Assembly: GCA_009783525.1 (NCBI GenBank)
Contig: WRDG01000043.1
Coordinates: 1-11,729 of the forward strand
DNA length: 11,729 nt
Direction of reading: 5' to 3'
Source of the DNA: Defluviitaleaceae bacterium
GTDB lineage: Bacteria; Bacillota; Clostridia; Lachnospirales; WQUN01
Part shown: piece by piece, positions 1-6,760 of the stretch
How the letters are laid out: each line of letters starts with the position of its first letter
Numbering within the stretch: position 1 is the stretch's first letter
The notes under the pieces: generated by a model
Database searches by the model: none
What the model was told of the DNA's origin: nothing
What the model saw: only the letters and a program-made list of their open reading frames with translations
Made by a program: the position numbers and the translations under genes

Positions 1-224
1 AGGCCCGGCACATAAAAAACTATGATGATCTGCAGCATGAGGGGCGTGCCGCGTATAATCCAAACGATCGTTTTAAATAGGATCCTGAGCGGCGCGAATT
101 TGGACATGGTGCAAAACGAAATAAGCAACCCGATCGGGAGCGAGAACACAAGGGTAAGCGCGAACAGCAGCAGCGTCGTGTGGAACCCGCTCCACAGGTT
201 GGATGTTACAGCCCAAAAGGTCAT
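1..224 (-). CDS. Amino-acid ABC transporter permease, N-terminal part (cut by window edge)
   Basis: This is the inner-membrane permease subunit of a polar amino-acid uptake ABC transporter of the HisM/GlnP type. Only the first 74 codons are present. They begin MTFWAVTSNLWSGFHTTLL, run through a hydrophobic helix (about residues 15-36), and reach WIIRGTPLMLQ (about 56-66), the conserved start of the permease core (R-G-T-P-L) in this family. The start ATG lies 7 nt after the stop codon of the upstream receptor gene, so the two are almost certainly one transcript and probably translationally coupled; no strong separate ribosome binding site is visible. An ATPase gene would be expected further along the minus strand, outside the window. 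The family is clear; the amino acid transported is not determinable. Confidence 0.9.
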   Translation of the reverse strand, partial: MTFWAVTSNLWSGFHTTLLLFALTLVFSLPIGLLISFCTMSKFAPLRILFKTIVWIIRGTPLMLQIIIVFYVPG

Positions 225-231
225 TTATAAA

Positions 232-1053
232 TTACCATTGACCCCATGATTTATCGATTACGAGCCGCTCGTCGAGGCCCCATTTTTGCGCGAGTTCCAG
301 CAGCTTGCCGCTTTCGTACAATTGGAGGATCGCGGAGTTTACCTTGTCGCGCAGCGGGTCGCCTTTGCGGAAGCCTATGGCGTACACTTCACTGCCCAGG
401 TCGATGTCCGAAATCGAGAGGTCAAAAAAATCGCCCTTGCCCACTATTTCGAGCGCGAGGATGATGTCCATAACCGCCGCGTCGGCCGCGCCGGATTTTA
501 CTTCGATAAACGAGTTGATCTGTTTCGGGACGCCTACCAGGCCGCCGTTTTCGCCGGCGAGGTTTTTCGCCTTGGATTCGCCCGCAGAGCCCGCCTCGAA
601 CGCTATTGTCATGCCGAGCAGGTCCGTGTCCACGGTAAACTCGCTCATCCTGTCGGTTTTGACGACGATGGCCTGCGTGTTGAGCATGTAGCTGTAGCTC
701 AGCGAACTCAGGTCGATCGTGGGCGTGCCGTCCGGCTCGTTCGCCGTCGCGGTAAAGCCGTTCCATATGGCGTCGATCGCGCCCGCGTCAAGCTCGATAA
801 ATTTGTTTATCCACTCGATCAGCTGAAACTCGACGTCCATGTCCAATATTTCGCCTACGGCATAAGCGAACTCCGTGTCGAAGCCCACCCACTCGTTGTT
901 GTCGTCGCGGAAGTTCATGGGTTCGAAAATTGTCACGCCGCAGATAAGCTTCTCGCGGCTTGCCGTGCCGCCGCTCCCGTCGCCGCACGACGAAACAAAC
1001 ATCATTGCCGCAATCAGAAGTGCCGGCAATAAAATTTTGATGCCTTTGATCAT
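232..1053 (-). CDS. Amino-acid ABC transporter substrate-binding lipoprotein
   Basis: This is a periplasmic-type solute receptor of the SBP_bac_3 family, anchored as a lipoprotein, which hands an amino acid to the permease encoded just downstream. From the chosen start it has 273 residues, the usual length. The N-terminus is Lys-containing then hydrophobic and ends in a lipobox, V-S-S-C, with the lipidated Cys at residue 23, followed by a Gly/Ser-rich linker. The family signature GFDTEFAYAVGE is near residues 57-68. I start at the second ATG (1053): the AAGGAG at 1061-1066 is only 1-2 nt from the ATG at 1059 but about 7 nt from this one. The gene is first in its operon, preceded by an extended -10 promoter and a structured leader of roughly 120 nt. 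Specificity is unknown; an acidic or polar amino acid would be typical of the family. Confidence 0.93.
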   Translation of the reverse strand: MIKGIKILLPALLIAAMMFVSSCGDGSGGTASREKLICGVTIFEPMNFRDDNNEWVGFDTEFAYAVGEILDMDVEFQLIEWINKFIELDAGAIDAIWNGFTATANEPDGTPTIDLSSLSYSYMLNTQAIVVKTDRMSEFTVDTDLLGMTIAFEAGSAGESKAKNLAGENGGLVGVPKQINSFIEVKSGAADAAVMDIILALEIVGKGDFFDLSISDIDLGSEVYAIGFRKGDPLRDKVNSAILQLYESGKLLELAQKWGLDERLVIDKSWGQW

Positions 1054-1060
1054 TACCATT

Positions 1061-1066
1061 CTCCTT
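1061..1066 (-). promoter_or_regulatory. Ribosome binding site deciding the receptor start
   Basis: The minus strand reads AAGGAG. Its spacing is normal (about 7 nt) to the ATG at 1053 and too short to the ATG at 1059, so the shorter reading is preferred. The site lies only 4 nt after the 3' arm of the leader inverted repeat. Confidence 0.75.
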
Positions 1067-1069
1067 ATT

Positions 1070-1138
1070 GGAACCTCTGTAAACCCGGCTGTGGCGGCTG
1101 TTGCTTTTTAAACGCGGCAGGGAGTTTACAGAGGTTCC
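1070..1138 (-). repeat. Perfect 15-bp inverted repeat in the leader of the receptor gene
   Basis: GGAACCTCTGTAAAC (1070-1084) and GTTTACAGAGGTTCC (1124-1138) are exact reverse complements separated by 39 nt. In the minus-strand mRNA this would fold into a stable 15-bp stem ending a few nt before the Shine-Dalgarno. The loop has G+C-rich pieces (GCCGCC, CCGG) and no start codon, so it holds no leader peptide. It may be a regulatory leader, a protein-binding operator, or a copy of a dispersed palindromic element. No T-box (AGGGUGGNACCGCG) or other riboswitch core that I know is visible. Confidence 0.8.
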
Positions 1139-1151
1139 TTATGTTTTTCGA

Positions 1152-1170
1152 GCCGCTTTTTGTCAGCGGC
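1152..1170 (-). other. Small leader hairpin
   Basis: GCCGCT (1152-1157) pairs with AGCGGC (1165-1170) across a 7-nt loop. It lies between the predicted transcription start and the larger inverted repeat, so the leader RNA would carry two hairpins. No U-tract follows on the minus strand, so it is not an obvious attenuator. Confidence 0.5.
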
Positions 1171-1182
1171 GTTCTATTTTAT

Positions 1183-1210
1183 ATTATACCATTCTTAAGC
1201 GGTAAAGCAA
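1183..1210 (-). promoter_or_regulatory. Extended -10 promoter of the amino-acid ABC operon
   Basis: On the minus strand TTGCTT (1205-1210) is followed after 16 nt by a perfect TATAAT (1183-1188), itself preceded by TGG (extended -10, TGn). Predicted transcription start is near 1176, giving a leader of about 120 nt before the receptor ATG. Confidence 0.7.
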
Positions 1211-1217
1211 GGGGGCT

Positions 1218-1250
1218 GTTGCATCGCGGCGATGTTTGAGCAACAAATTT
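1218..1250. other. Hairpin between the divergent promoters
   Basis: GTTGC (1218-1222) and GCAAC (1240-1244) can pair, enclosing the near-palindrome CATCGC-G-GCGATG (1222-1234). A short T-run follows on the plus strand. No plus-strand gene lies upstream that would need a terminator, so its role is unclear; it may be a repeat remnant. The rest of the 1251-1411 stretch is A+T-rich and I see nothing else in it. Confidence 0.4.
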
Positions 1251-1411
1251 TTTATGTTTTCATCAATAAATAAAAAAAAGACAGGCAAGCAGACAACCAA
1301 TACCGCAAAATATCGGCGGGTAAAAATAATTTTGGATTTGAAAAATGCAAATTAAAGAAGGATTCAATAAAAATCAAGGTAAATATTTTTTTCGTGCCGT
1401 AAAAAAATACA

Positions 1412-1440
1412 TTGCAAAAATGTTTGCGGATTGTTATAAT
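1412..1440 (+). promoter_or_regulatory. Sigma-70-type promoter of the secreted Cys/His-repeat gene
   Basis: TTGCAA (1412-1417), 17-nt spacer, TATAAT (1435-1440). The -10 box and spacing are ideal and the -35 matches at four of six positions. Predicted start near 1447, about 54 nt before the ATG at 1501. This argues against longer readings of the gene that begin upstream of the promoter. Confidence 0.75.
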
Positions 1441-1500
1441 CTTTTTGGACATTTATATAAAGCGATTAACTGTCAATTCATCAGCGGGAGTCGGATCAAC

Positions 1501-2529
1501 ATGAAAAACAAATTATTCACAAACATTGTTTTAGCCTCCGTTCTCGTTTTAGTCATGGTCATTCCCGGCATCGGCATGACGGCGGATACAACAAGCGGCA
1601 CGGCGCTGCAAAAAAATGAGACTTATGAAGCGGCGGACACAGAGCAGGAAGCGGGTACATACTACGTGATGCTCGAAGTCGGCGGTAAACAATTGATTTT
1701 TTTTGTAGAAGCTCACATAGATCACATCGCGCTGTCCGAAAAAATATCCGGTTTGGCCATTCCTTATCCTGAGCGCGACCGGCATAGTGATCTGCTGGCG
1801 GACACGCAAAGGAAACTGTGCCAATGGACAAACGAGTGGGCTCTGCTGCATGAGCCTTATTTGACGGAGGAAGAGTTCAGCTTCTTCATGAGGCTTAACT
1901 ACGCTTTCGAAGCGTTTTACGAAACGTTTGACGTTTACGACAAAGTTTTCGCCGAATATACGGACGAAGAAAAACTCTTTATGGGATGGGTGCACGACCC
2001 CGAGCCGCATATGTGCAACGAAAGCTGCGGCCTCTGGGTCGATGTTTCCGAGTTATTAAATGAAAATAATGACTCAAAAAGCAACTGCCCTGAACGCTAC
2101 CACAATTTCCCAACAAACTGGACCGATTTGGGCAACTCGACAAACCATTACCGGGCCTGCCAAAATCCAAACTGCACCGCAATGCAAGAAGCAGCGCATA
2201 GTAAATACTACGATTTCGGTTCGAACCAAAATCAACATAGGGTTTATTGTTATAATTGCAACCTCAATAAACTCGACAGCCATTCTTTTTTAACGTATTC
2301 AACCCACAATGAGAAGCAGCACAAACGCAACTGTTCCGTCTGCGGTTTATACGGCCTGTTTGACCATTCATTTAACAATTGGGCAAACTATGACAGCAAT
2401 ACGCATAAACGCGACTGCATCCATTGCAACAGGACGGAATACGAAAACCATAAAATGGTTTTGATCCAATCGTCGCCCGTAACGATATATAAATGCAGTG
2501 TGTGCGCATATACAAATTCTTGGAAATAA
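1501..2529 (+). CDS. Secreted protein with tandem Cys/His zinc-ribbon-like repeats
   Basis: The product has 342 residues and a function I do not recognise. It begins with a signal peptide (MKNKLF then a hydrophobic stretch to about residue 25) and a probable cleavage site around 26-28, so it is exported. Residues 50-190 form an acidic region with no recognised domain, containing CNESC at 172-176. The C-terminal third is a repeat array with pattern H-x3-C-x2-C-x7-H: His216/Cys220-Cys225/His233 (x4 between Cys), His246/Cys250-Cys253/His261, His274/Cys278-Cys281/His289, His302/Cys306-Cys309/His317, then Cys332-Cys335 near the C-terminus. The period is about 28 residues. Such spacing suggests metal binding or disulfide-stabilised surface units. 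I start at ATG 1501 because GGGAG (1486-1490) precedes it, the signal peptide begins there, and the promoter ends at 1440. Similar Cys/His arrays occur in secreted clostridial proteins of unknown role. Confidence 0.85.
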   Translation: MKNKLFTNIVLASVLVLVMVIPGIGMTADTTSGTALQKNETYEAADTEQEAGTYYVMLEVGGKQLIFFVEAHIDHIALSEKISGLAIPYPERDRHSDLLADTQRKLCQWTNEWALLHEPYLTEEEFSFFMRLNYAFEAFYETFDVYDKVFAEYTDEEKLFMGWVHDPEPHMCNESCGLWVDVSELLNENNDSKSNCPERYHNFPTNWTDLGNSTNHYRACQNPNCTAMQEAAHSKYYDFGSNQNQHRVYCYNCNLNKLDSHSFLTYSTHNEKQHKRNCSVCGLYGLFDHSFNNWANYDSNTHKRDCIHCNRTEYENHKMVLIQSSPVTIYKCSVCAYTNSWK

Positions 2530-2566
2530 AATATTTTATGCCGTTAATCGTTAACCGTTAAAATTT

Positions 2567-2597
2567 AAAACGGGGACTTGTCCAACCCCGTTTTTTT
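2567..2597 (+). terminator. Rho-independent terminator, usable from both sides
   Basis: AAAACGGGG (2567-2575) pairs with CCCCGTTTT (2586-2594) around a 10-nt loop and runs into seven T. It lies 38 nt after the secreted-protein gene. On the minus strand the same stem is followed by TTTTAAATTTTAA, so it can also stop the converging copper-ATPase transcript. Confidence 0.88.
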
Positions 2598-2600
2598 ATT

Positions 2601-2704
2601 TAAGTAATCGATGTTTAACTGTAAACCGCCGTTTCTGCGCTTCGCAAAATCCCTTACTGCCGGGATTTAACTCGCGCATAAACGAGTTAATCATCGAATA
2701 CGTA
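2601..2704 (+). repeat. Palindromic repeat family, copy A (overlaps 3' end of the copper-ATPase gene)
   Basis: The terminal inverted repeats are TAAGTAATCGATGTTTAACT (2601-2620) and AGTTAATCATCGAATACGTA (2685-2704), complementary at most positions. The interior holds CTTCGCAAAATCCC and TTACTGCCGGGATTT, which align to the reverse complement of copy B (6487-6615). Copy A lacks about 25 nt present in the centre of B. AAATCCC and GGGATTT form an inner stem, so the whole element can fold as one long hairpin. It has no coding capacity, consistent with a MITE- or REP-like non-autonomous element. Confidence 0.8.
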
Positions 2705-4937
2705 ATTTAACATGTTTTAACCGCAGCGCGTTCGCAAGCACCGAGACGCTCGACAGGCTCATTGCCGCGGCGGCTATCACCGGCGAAAGCAGCGGCCCGC
2801 CGAAAATATGGAGCAGACCCGCCGCCACGGGTATACCCAGCGTGTTGTAGCCGAACGCCCAAAAAAGATTTTGCTTTATGTTGCGGATAGTTATCTTAGA
2901 AAGTTTTACCGCCGCAGGGACAGCGGCCGGGCTTCCCTGCATAAGTACGATGTCCGCGCTTTCTATGGCTATGTCCGTTCCGCCGCCTATCGCCATGCCG
3001 ACGTCCGCCTGCGCGAGAGCGGGCGCGTCGTTTATGCCGTCGCCCACCATCGCAACAATATTTCCCTCCGCCTGCAGGCGGCTTATCTCCCTCGCTTTGT
3101 CCTGCGGCAGAACTTCCGAATATACCCGCTTGATACCCGCCTGCATAGCAACCGCTTCCGCGGTGCGGGCGTTGTCGCCCGTGATCATGGCCGTTTTTAT
3201 GCCCATGCCGTTTAGCTGCTTCACAGCAGCCGCGCTGTCTTGCTTCACCACGTCCGCTACTGCGATTATCCCGGCCAAAATATTGTTAATTGCGACGTAA
3301 ACCGGCGTCTTGCCCCGACGCGAAAATTTTTCAACCTCGCCGTCCGCGCCGCCTGTCTGTATCCCGCGTCCATTCATTAACGCGGCGTTGCCTATCAGCA
3401 CCTCGCAGCCGTCTATGCGGCAAAAAATTCCCCTGCCCGTTTCCGAAACGAAGTCCGCCGCCGGAAGCAGCGGCAGGTTTTTTTTGGCCGCGTGTTTTAC
3501 TACTGCTTCGCCGAGCGGATGCTCGCTGCTTTTTTCTGCGGAGGCGGCAAGCTGCAGCAGGCGGCTTTCGTCCGCGTAAAATGACGCGACGTCCGTCACC
3601 TCCGGCCTGCCTTCGGTTATCGTCCCGGTCTTGTCGAACACGACAAAATTTATTTTATGCGCGGTTTCGAACGCGCTGCCGCTTTTGATCAATATGCCGC
3701 CCGCCGCGCCCTTGCCGGCGCCTACCATCACCGCGGTAGGCGTGGCGAGGCCCAGCGCACACGGGCATGCGATGACCAGCACGGAAATAAAAATCGTGAG
3801 CGAAAAGCGGACGTCCCGCGTTGCGATAAACCAGCCGACAAACGCGGCCGCGGCTATGCAGAACACGACCGGCACGAAAACGCCGGAAACCCTGTCCGCA
3901 AGCTTAGCAATCGGGGCTTTTTTATCCAGCGCGTCGCCCACAAACTTTATTATTTGAGCGAGCGCAGTGTCCTCGCCGACTTTTTCCGCGCGGAATTTGA
4001 TAAACCCGTTTATGCTCAGCGTCGCTGCAAATACCCTGTCGCCCGCTTTTTTATCCACGGGCATGCTTTCGCCGGTCAGCATCGATTCGTCCGCGGTCGC
4101 GGCGCCCTCTGTCACGACGCCGTCCGCCGGTATTTTTGAGCCGGGCTTGATAATTAAAATGTCGCCTATTTTTACGTCGCCTACCGGTATCTCCTTTTCG
4201 ACGCCGCCCCTGACAACAACGGCCGTTGCCGGCGCGAGCTCCATCAATTTTTTTATCGCCTCGCCCGTCCTGCCCTTCGAAACCGCTTCAATTGTCTTGC
4301 CGAGCAAAATCAGCGTAACGATAACCCCCGCCGTTTCAAAATATAGATGGTCCGCGTATTCATTAAAACCGCGCATTATTTGCGCCGCCGCATACAGGCC
4401 GTAGCCGAAAGCCGCCGACGTGCCCATGGCGATCAGGCTGTCCATGTTGGGCGAACGGAGTATTACGGCGCGGAGCCCGTTAAAATAAAAATGCCGTCCG
4501 GCAAATAAAATGGGAACGGTCAAAAATAATTGGACGAGCGTAAAATTTAACGGACTGCTTTGGTGCGAAATTATTTTCGGCAGCGGCAGCGCAAACCCGA
4601 ATGGCAGCATGTGCCCCATCGCGACATACAGCAGCGGCGCGGCAAACGCAGCCGCCAAAAATAATCTGCCGCGCAGCAAATTAATTTCGTCCTTTTTTTT
4701 CGGCCCGCCTTTTTTGTCCGCTTCAATTTTTATTTCGGACCAGCCGAAACCGTTTTTTTCGATCCGCTTTTTTATTGCGTCAAGATCCGTAACCTTCGGG
4801 TCGTACTCAACCGAAATACGCTCCGCCGCAAAATTGACCGCGCAGCTTAAAACGCCCGCCAGCTTGCCCACGGATTTTTCGGCGCGGGCTGCGCACGCCG
4901 CGCAGGTCATGCCTGTTAAACGAAGTTGGTATTTCAT
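2691..4937 (-). CDS. copA: Copper-exporting P-type ATPase (P1B-1, CopA type)
   Basis: This membrane pump moves monovalent copper out of the cytosol using ATP. The 748 residues contain one N-terminal heavy-metal-associated domain (about 1-70) with the ligand pair Cys12-x2-Cys15; membrane helices; the actuator TGES (288-291); the ion-site motif Cys391-Pro-Cys393; the phosphorylation motif DKTGT (Asp435); the nucleotide-binding His-Pro at 473-474; and GDGIND (632-637). Tyr697-Asn698 and MSLSS (726-730) in the last helices are the signature that separates Cu(I) pumps from Zn/Cd pumps. AGGA lies 10 nt before the ATG. The neighbours are a glycosidase upstream and a converging secreted protein, so it looks monocistronic; I see no CopZ chaperone or CsoR/CopY-type regulator and no clear operator in the 101 nt before it. 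The last three codons and the stop lie within repeat copy A, so the C-terminal tail was shaped by that element. Confidence 0.95.
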   Translation of the reverse strand: MKYQLRLTGMTCAACAARAEKSVGKLAGVLSCAVNFAAERISVEYDPKVTDLDAIKKRIEKNGFGWSEIKIEADKKGGPKKKDEINLLRGRLFLAAAFAAPLLYVAMGHMLPFGFALPLPKIISHQSSPLNFTLVQLFLTVPILFAGRHFYFNGLRAVILRSPNMDSLIAMGTSAAFGYGLYAAAQIMRGFNEYADHLYFETAGVIVTLILLGKTIEAVSKGRTGEAIKKLMELAPATAVVVRGGVEKEIPVGDVKIGDILIIKPGSKIPADGVVTEGAATADESMLTGESMPVDKKAGDRVFAATLSINGFIKFRAEKVGEDTALAQIIKFVGDALDKKAPIAKLADRVSGVFVPVVFCIAAAAFVGWFIATRDVRFSLTIFISVLVIACPCALGLATPTAVMVGAGKGAAGGILIKSGSAFETAHKINFVVFDKTGTITEGRPEVTDVASFYADESRLLQLAASAEKSSEHPLGEAVVKHAAKKNLPLLPAADFVSETGRGIFCRIDGCEVLIGNAALMNGRGIQTGGADGEVEKFSRRGKTPVYVAINNILAGIIAVADVVKQDSAAAVKQLNGMGIKTAMITGDNARTAEAVAMQAGIKRVYSEVLPQDKAREISRLQAEGNIVAMVGDGINDAPALAQADVGMAIGGGTDIAIESADIVLMQGSPAAVPAAVKLSKITIRNIKQNLFWAFGYNTLGIPVAAGLLHIFGGPLLSPVIAAAAMSLSSVSVLANALRLKHVKLRIR

Positions 4938-5038
4938 GTCAATGTCATCCTAAAAAAAAACGGCGGCTTTATATTTTTTTTCGTTTTATCGCTGCTTTTC
5001 ATATATATCCGTTCACTCCGTTAAAAATATTTTTAGTG

Positions 5039-6175
5039 TCACCCAAGGGATGTGGGATCGCATCCGTTTTCAAACTCATCCGGCATAAAATACGCCAGCA
5101 GCGACCAGCCCCAAAACGGGTCGAGGCCGCAGCCCGTACGGCTGTCCGAATTATAATACTCCCTGTCGCCTATTTCGGCGACCGCCTCGTACGTCATATA
5201 TGCAAGCAGCTTTGCCGCCTCGTTATATCCGTAGCTGCGCAGCCCTTGAAAAACGTAATAGTTAACCGGTATCCACGTGTTGGCGCGCCAGTTGCAGCCA
5301 AGGTCGCCGTCCTCGCGGTGCTCGCGGTAGCCGGGTTCGCTCGCCGCGTAAACCGAAAGCGGAAACGCCCGCCAAAACTCGTTCGGGTTTGTTATGTAAC
5401 CCGTTACCATCCTCTCGGCCTGTTCCGGCGTAGCGGCCTTTGCCCACAGCGCGGCGAACGCACCCGCGTATTTTACTTTTATTAGTTCGCCCGTCCGCCT
5501 GTCGCGGTCGTAAAAAATCCCGTCGCCTTCATGCCACAGAGACTGCACAGCCAGCTTTAATTTATCCGCGGCGGAATCAAAAAAACTTACGTCGTCTGCG
5601 CGGTCCGTCATCTCCGCCAATTTTGCCATCGCCCTGCATTCGCGGATCAGATAGCAATTCAAGTCGGCGCCTTCGCAATAGTCCGCCTCCCATTTCCCCG
5701 CCCGCTCGTGCTGGTTGTCCATGCCGGTATGCGGGCCGCTCCTCCAAACCGAAAGGCCGTTTTCACTTTTTCCGGGACCGTCCGTCCAGTAAGCAACCGC
5801 CTTTTTCAAACCGCCGTAATTTTTTTCCGTGAGCCAGTCAAAATTCTTTTCCTTTTTGCAAATAAAATAAGCCGTTTGCGCCAAAAACGGCTTCACCATT
5901 TCTCCCGCCTCAAACTCGCCGCCCGGCGGAACCGAACGGCCAATGAACCCGTCCGCCCGCTGGCTGCGCAAAAAAATATTTACTGCGTTTTTTGCGTAAA
6001 CCATGTCCCATCCCATGTACGACTGTATGATCGCTTCGAAGTACTGATCCCAATCGTAAAGCGTCGCATACGAATAGCCCGTGTAATACTGCAGGCCGGT
6101 GCCCTTATCCGTTAGCACGCCCTTTTCCTTCATCATCGAATTTATTCTTTCGAGATTTTTTTGGCTGCTGTCCAT
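5039..6175 (-). CDS. Six-hairpin glycoside hydrolase (GH63 / MGH1-like)
   Basis: The 378-residue protein belongs to the (alpha/alpha)6-barrel glycosidases related to GH63 and mannosylglycerate hydrolase (with trehalase GH37 more distant). The visible family marks are LYDWDQYFEAI (39-49) with W-D-x-x-F, GMDNQ (151-155) where Asp153 is the expected general acid, NWRANTWIPVNYY (295-307) forming the sugar-site loop, and REYYNSDSRTG (338-348), where Glu339 is the candidate general base, followed by FWGWS. It has no signal peptide, so it should act in the cytoplasm on an imported or internal sugar; mannosylglycerate, glucosylglycerate and short alpha-glucosides are family possibilities, not findings. 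It is slightly shorter than most relatives. The start is supported by AAGGA 10 nt upstream. It lies 101 nt before the copper ATPase with no evident functional link. Confidence 0.85.
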   Translation of the reverse strand: MDSSQKNLERINSMMKEKGVLTDKGTGLQYYTGYSYATLYDWDQYFEAIIQSYMGWDMVYAKNAVNIFLRSQRADGFIGRSVPPGGEFEAGEMVKPFLAQTAYFICKKEKNFDWLTEKNYGGLKKAVAYWTDGPGKSENGLSVWRSGPHTGMDNQHERAGKWEADYCEGADLNCYLIRECRAMAKLAEMTDRADDVSFFDSAADKLKLAVQSLWHEGDGIFYDRDRRTGELIKVKYAGAFAALWAKAATPEQAERMVTGYITNPNEFWRAFPLSVYAASEPGYREHREDGDLGCNWRANTWIPVNYYVFQGLRSYGYNEAAKLLAYMTYEAVAEIGDREYYNSDSRTGCGLDPFWGWSLLAYFMPDEFENGCDPTSLG

Positions 6176-6486
6176 TGATTTTCCGTCCTTGCTTATTTTT
6201 ATTTAATGATCAACCCGATTTTTCGCGGCAAATATTCCCGTATCAAAGGAAATTTTCAGTTAACCATCAATTACATTATAATCAAAATCGTGTTTAATTA
6301 GCATGATTAATACATGAAAAAAATGTGAGCCGTTTTTATTTGTGCTTTGCATCTTTCATATAAAAAAATAGGAAGAAACACTTAAGTTGTTTTTGTGCAT
6401 AATAAATTAAAAACCGAAACCGCATTTTTGCTTTAATGAGCTTCTATAAACTCCGCGCATAAAACACCTTCGATGTTTCTTCCTTC
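6176..6486. other. A+T-rich intergenic region upstream of the glycosidase gene
   Basis: I see no gene in these 311 bases. On the minus strand a perfect TATAAT (6275-6280) could be the glycosidase -10 box, with no convincing -35 at 17 nt; it would give a leader of roughly 95 nt. CAGTTAACCATCAATTAC near 6256-6273 resembles a decayed end of the palindromic repeat family, and AACTCCGCGCATAAAAC near 6450-6466 resembles the AACTCGCGCATAAAC of copy A, so part of this stretch may be repeat debris. Confidence 0.45.
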
Positions 6487-6615
6487 TAAGTATTCGATGA
6501 TTAACTAGATTTTGCTCGAGAAAAATCCCGGCAGTAAGAATTTTTCTTTAGAAAAATTTTAGGGGATTTTTCGAAGTGCAAAATCGGCATTTTGCAGTTA
6601 ATCATCGAATACTTA
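6487..6615 (-). repeat. Palindromic repeat family, copy B (most intact)
   Basis: TAAGTATTCGATGATTAACT (6487-6506) and AGTTAATCATCGAATACTTA (6596-6615) are a perfect 20-bp terminal inverted repeat bounding 129 bp. Inside, GAAAAATCCC pairs with GGGATTTTTC, an inner AATTTTTC/GAAAAATT stem forms the centre, and GCAAAAT-CGGC-ATTTTGC is a side hairpin. Orientation is given as minus because copies A and D match its reverse complement. There is no open reading frame. Confidence 0.9.
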
Positions 6616-6639
6616 ACAGTTTTTTTTATATGATTAAAT

Positions 6640-6746
6640 TATGAATGGAAACGAAGGTCTGTTTGCAAATCGCCGTTTTCACTTCAAAAAATCCTTTAAC
6701 GCCAAAATTTTTTTCGCGCAAAATCGAATCAATCATCGAAAACATA
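6640..6746 (+). repeat. Palindromic repeat family, copy D (degenerate, next to the radical SAM start)
   Basis: The interior GCAAATCGCCGTTTTCACTT followed by CAAAAAATCC matches the interior of reverse-complemented copy B, and CGCGCAAAATCGAATCAATC leading into ATCATCGAAAACATA (ending 6746) matches its right end. The left terminal repeat is eroded, so the 6640 boundary is approximate. It ends where the AAAGGAG of the radical SAM gene begins, and with copy B it forms a near-tandem, oppositely oriented pair. Confidence 0.65.
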
Positions 6747-6752
6747 AAGGAG
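6746..6752 (+). promoter_or_regulatory. Ribosome binding site deciding the radical SAM start
   Basis: AAAGGAG lies 8 nt before the ATG at 6761. Reading further upstream to 6641 would translate the repeat element, so the ATG at 6761 is preferred. Confidence 0.85.
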
Positions 6753-6760
6753 ACGGAAGC

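Noticed and set aside
286..1032. 248-codon plus-strand open frame opposite the ABC receptor gene
   Set aside because: It is antisense to a clear SBP_bac_3 lipoprotein, has Arg/Val/Ala-biased low-quality protein sequence and no ribosome binding site; a shadow of the G+C-rich coding strand.
1070..1138. T-box or amino-acid riboswitch in the leader
   Set aside because: No T-box consensus, antiterminator or terminator U-tract is visible; only the inverted repeat is supported.
1345..1500. N-terminal extension of the secreted Cys/His protein
   Set aside because: It would start before the promoter (-10 at 1435-1440) and place 52 residues before a standard signal peptide.
3657..4139. 160-codon plus-strand frame inside the copper ATPase gene
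   Set aside because: Antisense shadow; the minus-strand frame has every P-type ATPase motif.
4934..4948. Four-codon upstream frame (M-T-L-T) whose stop overlaps the copper ATPase start
   Set aside because: The AGGA that would serve it overlaps its own ATG and is properly spaced for the ATPase ATG; too short and too likely by chance to call a leader peptide.
6487..6746. CRISPR array
   Set aside because: The repeats are inverted, diverged and differ in length, with no regularly spaced unique spacers or cas genes.
6641..6760. N-terminal extension of the radical SAM protein
   Set aside because: It translates repeat copy D; a good AAAGGAG is placed for the ATG at 6761.
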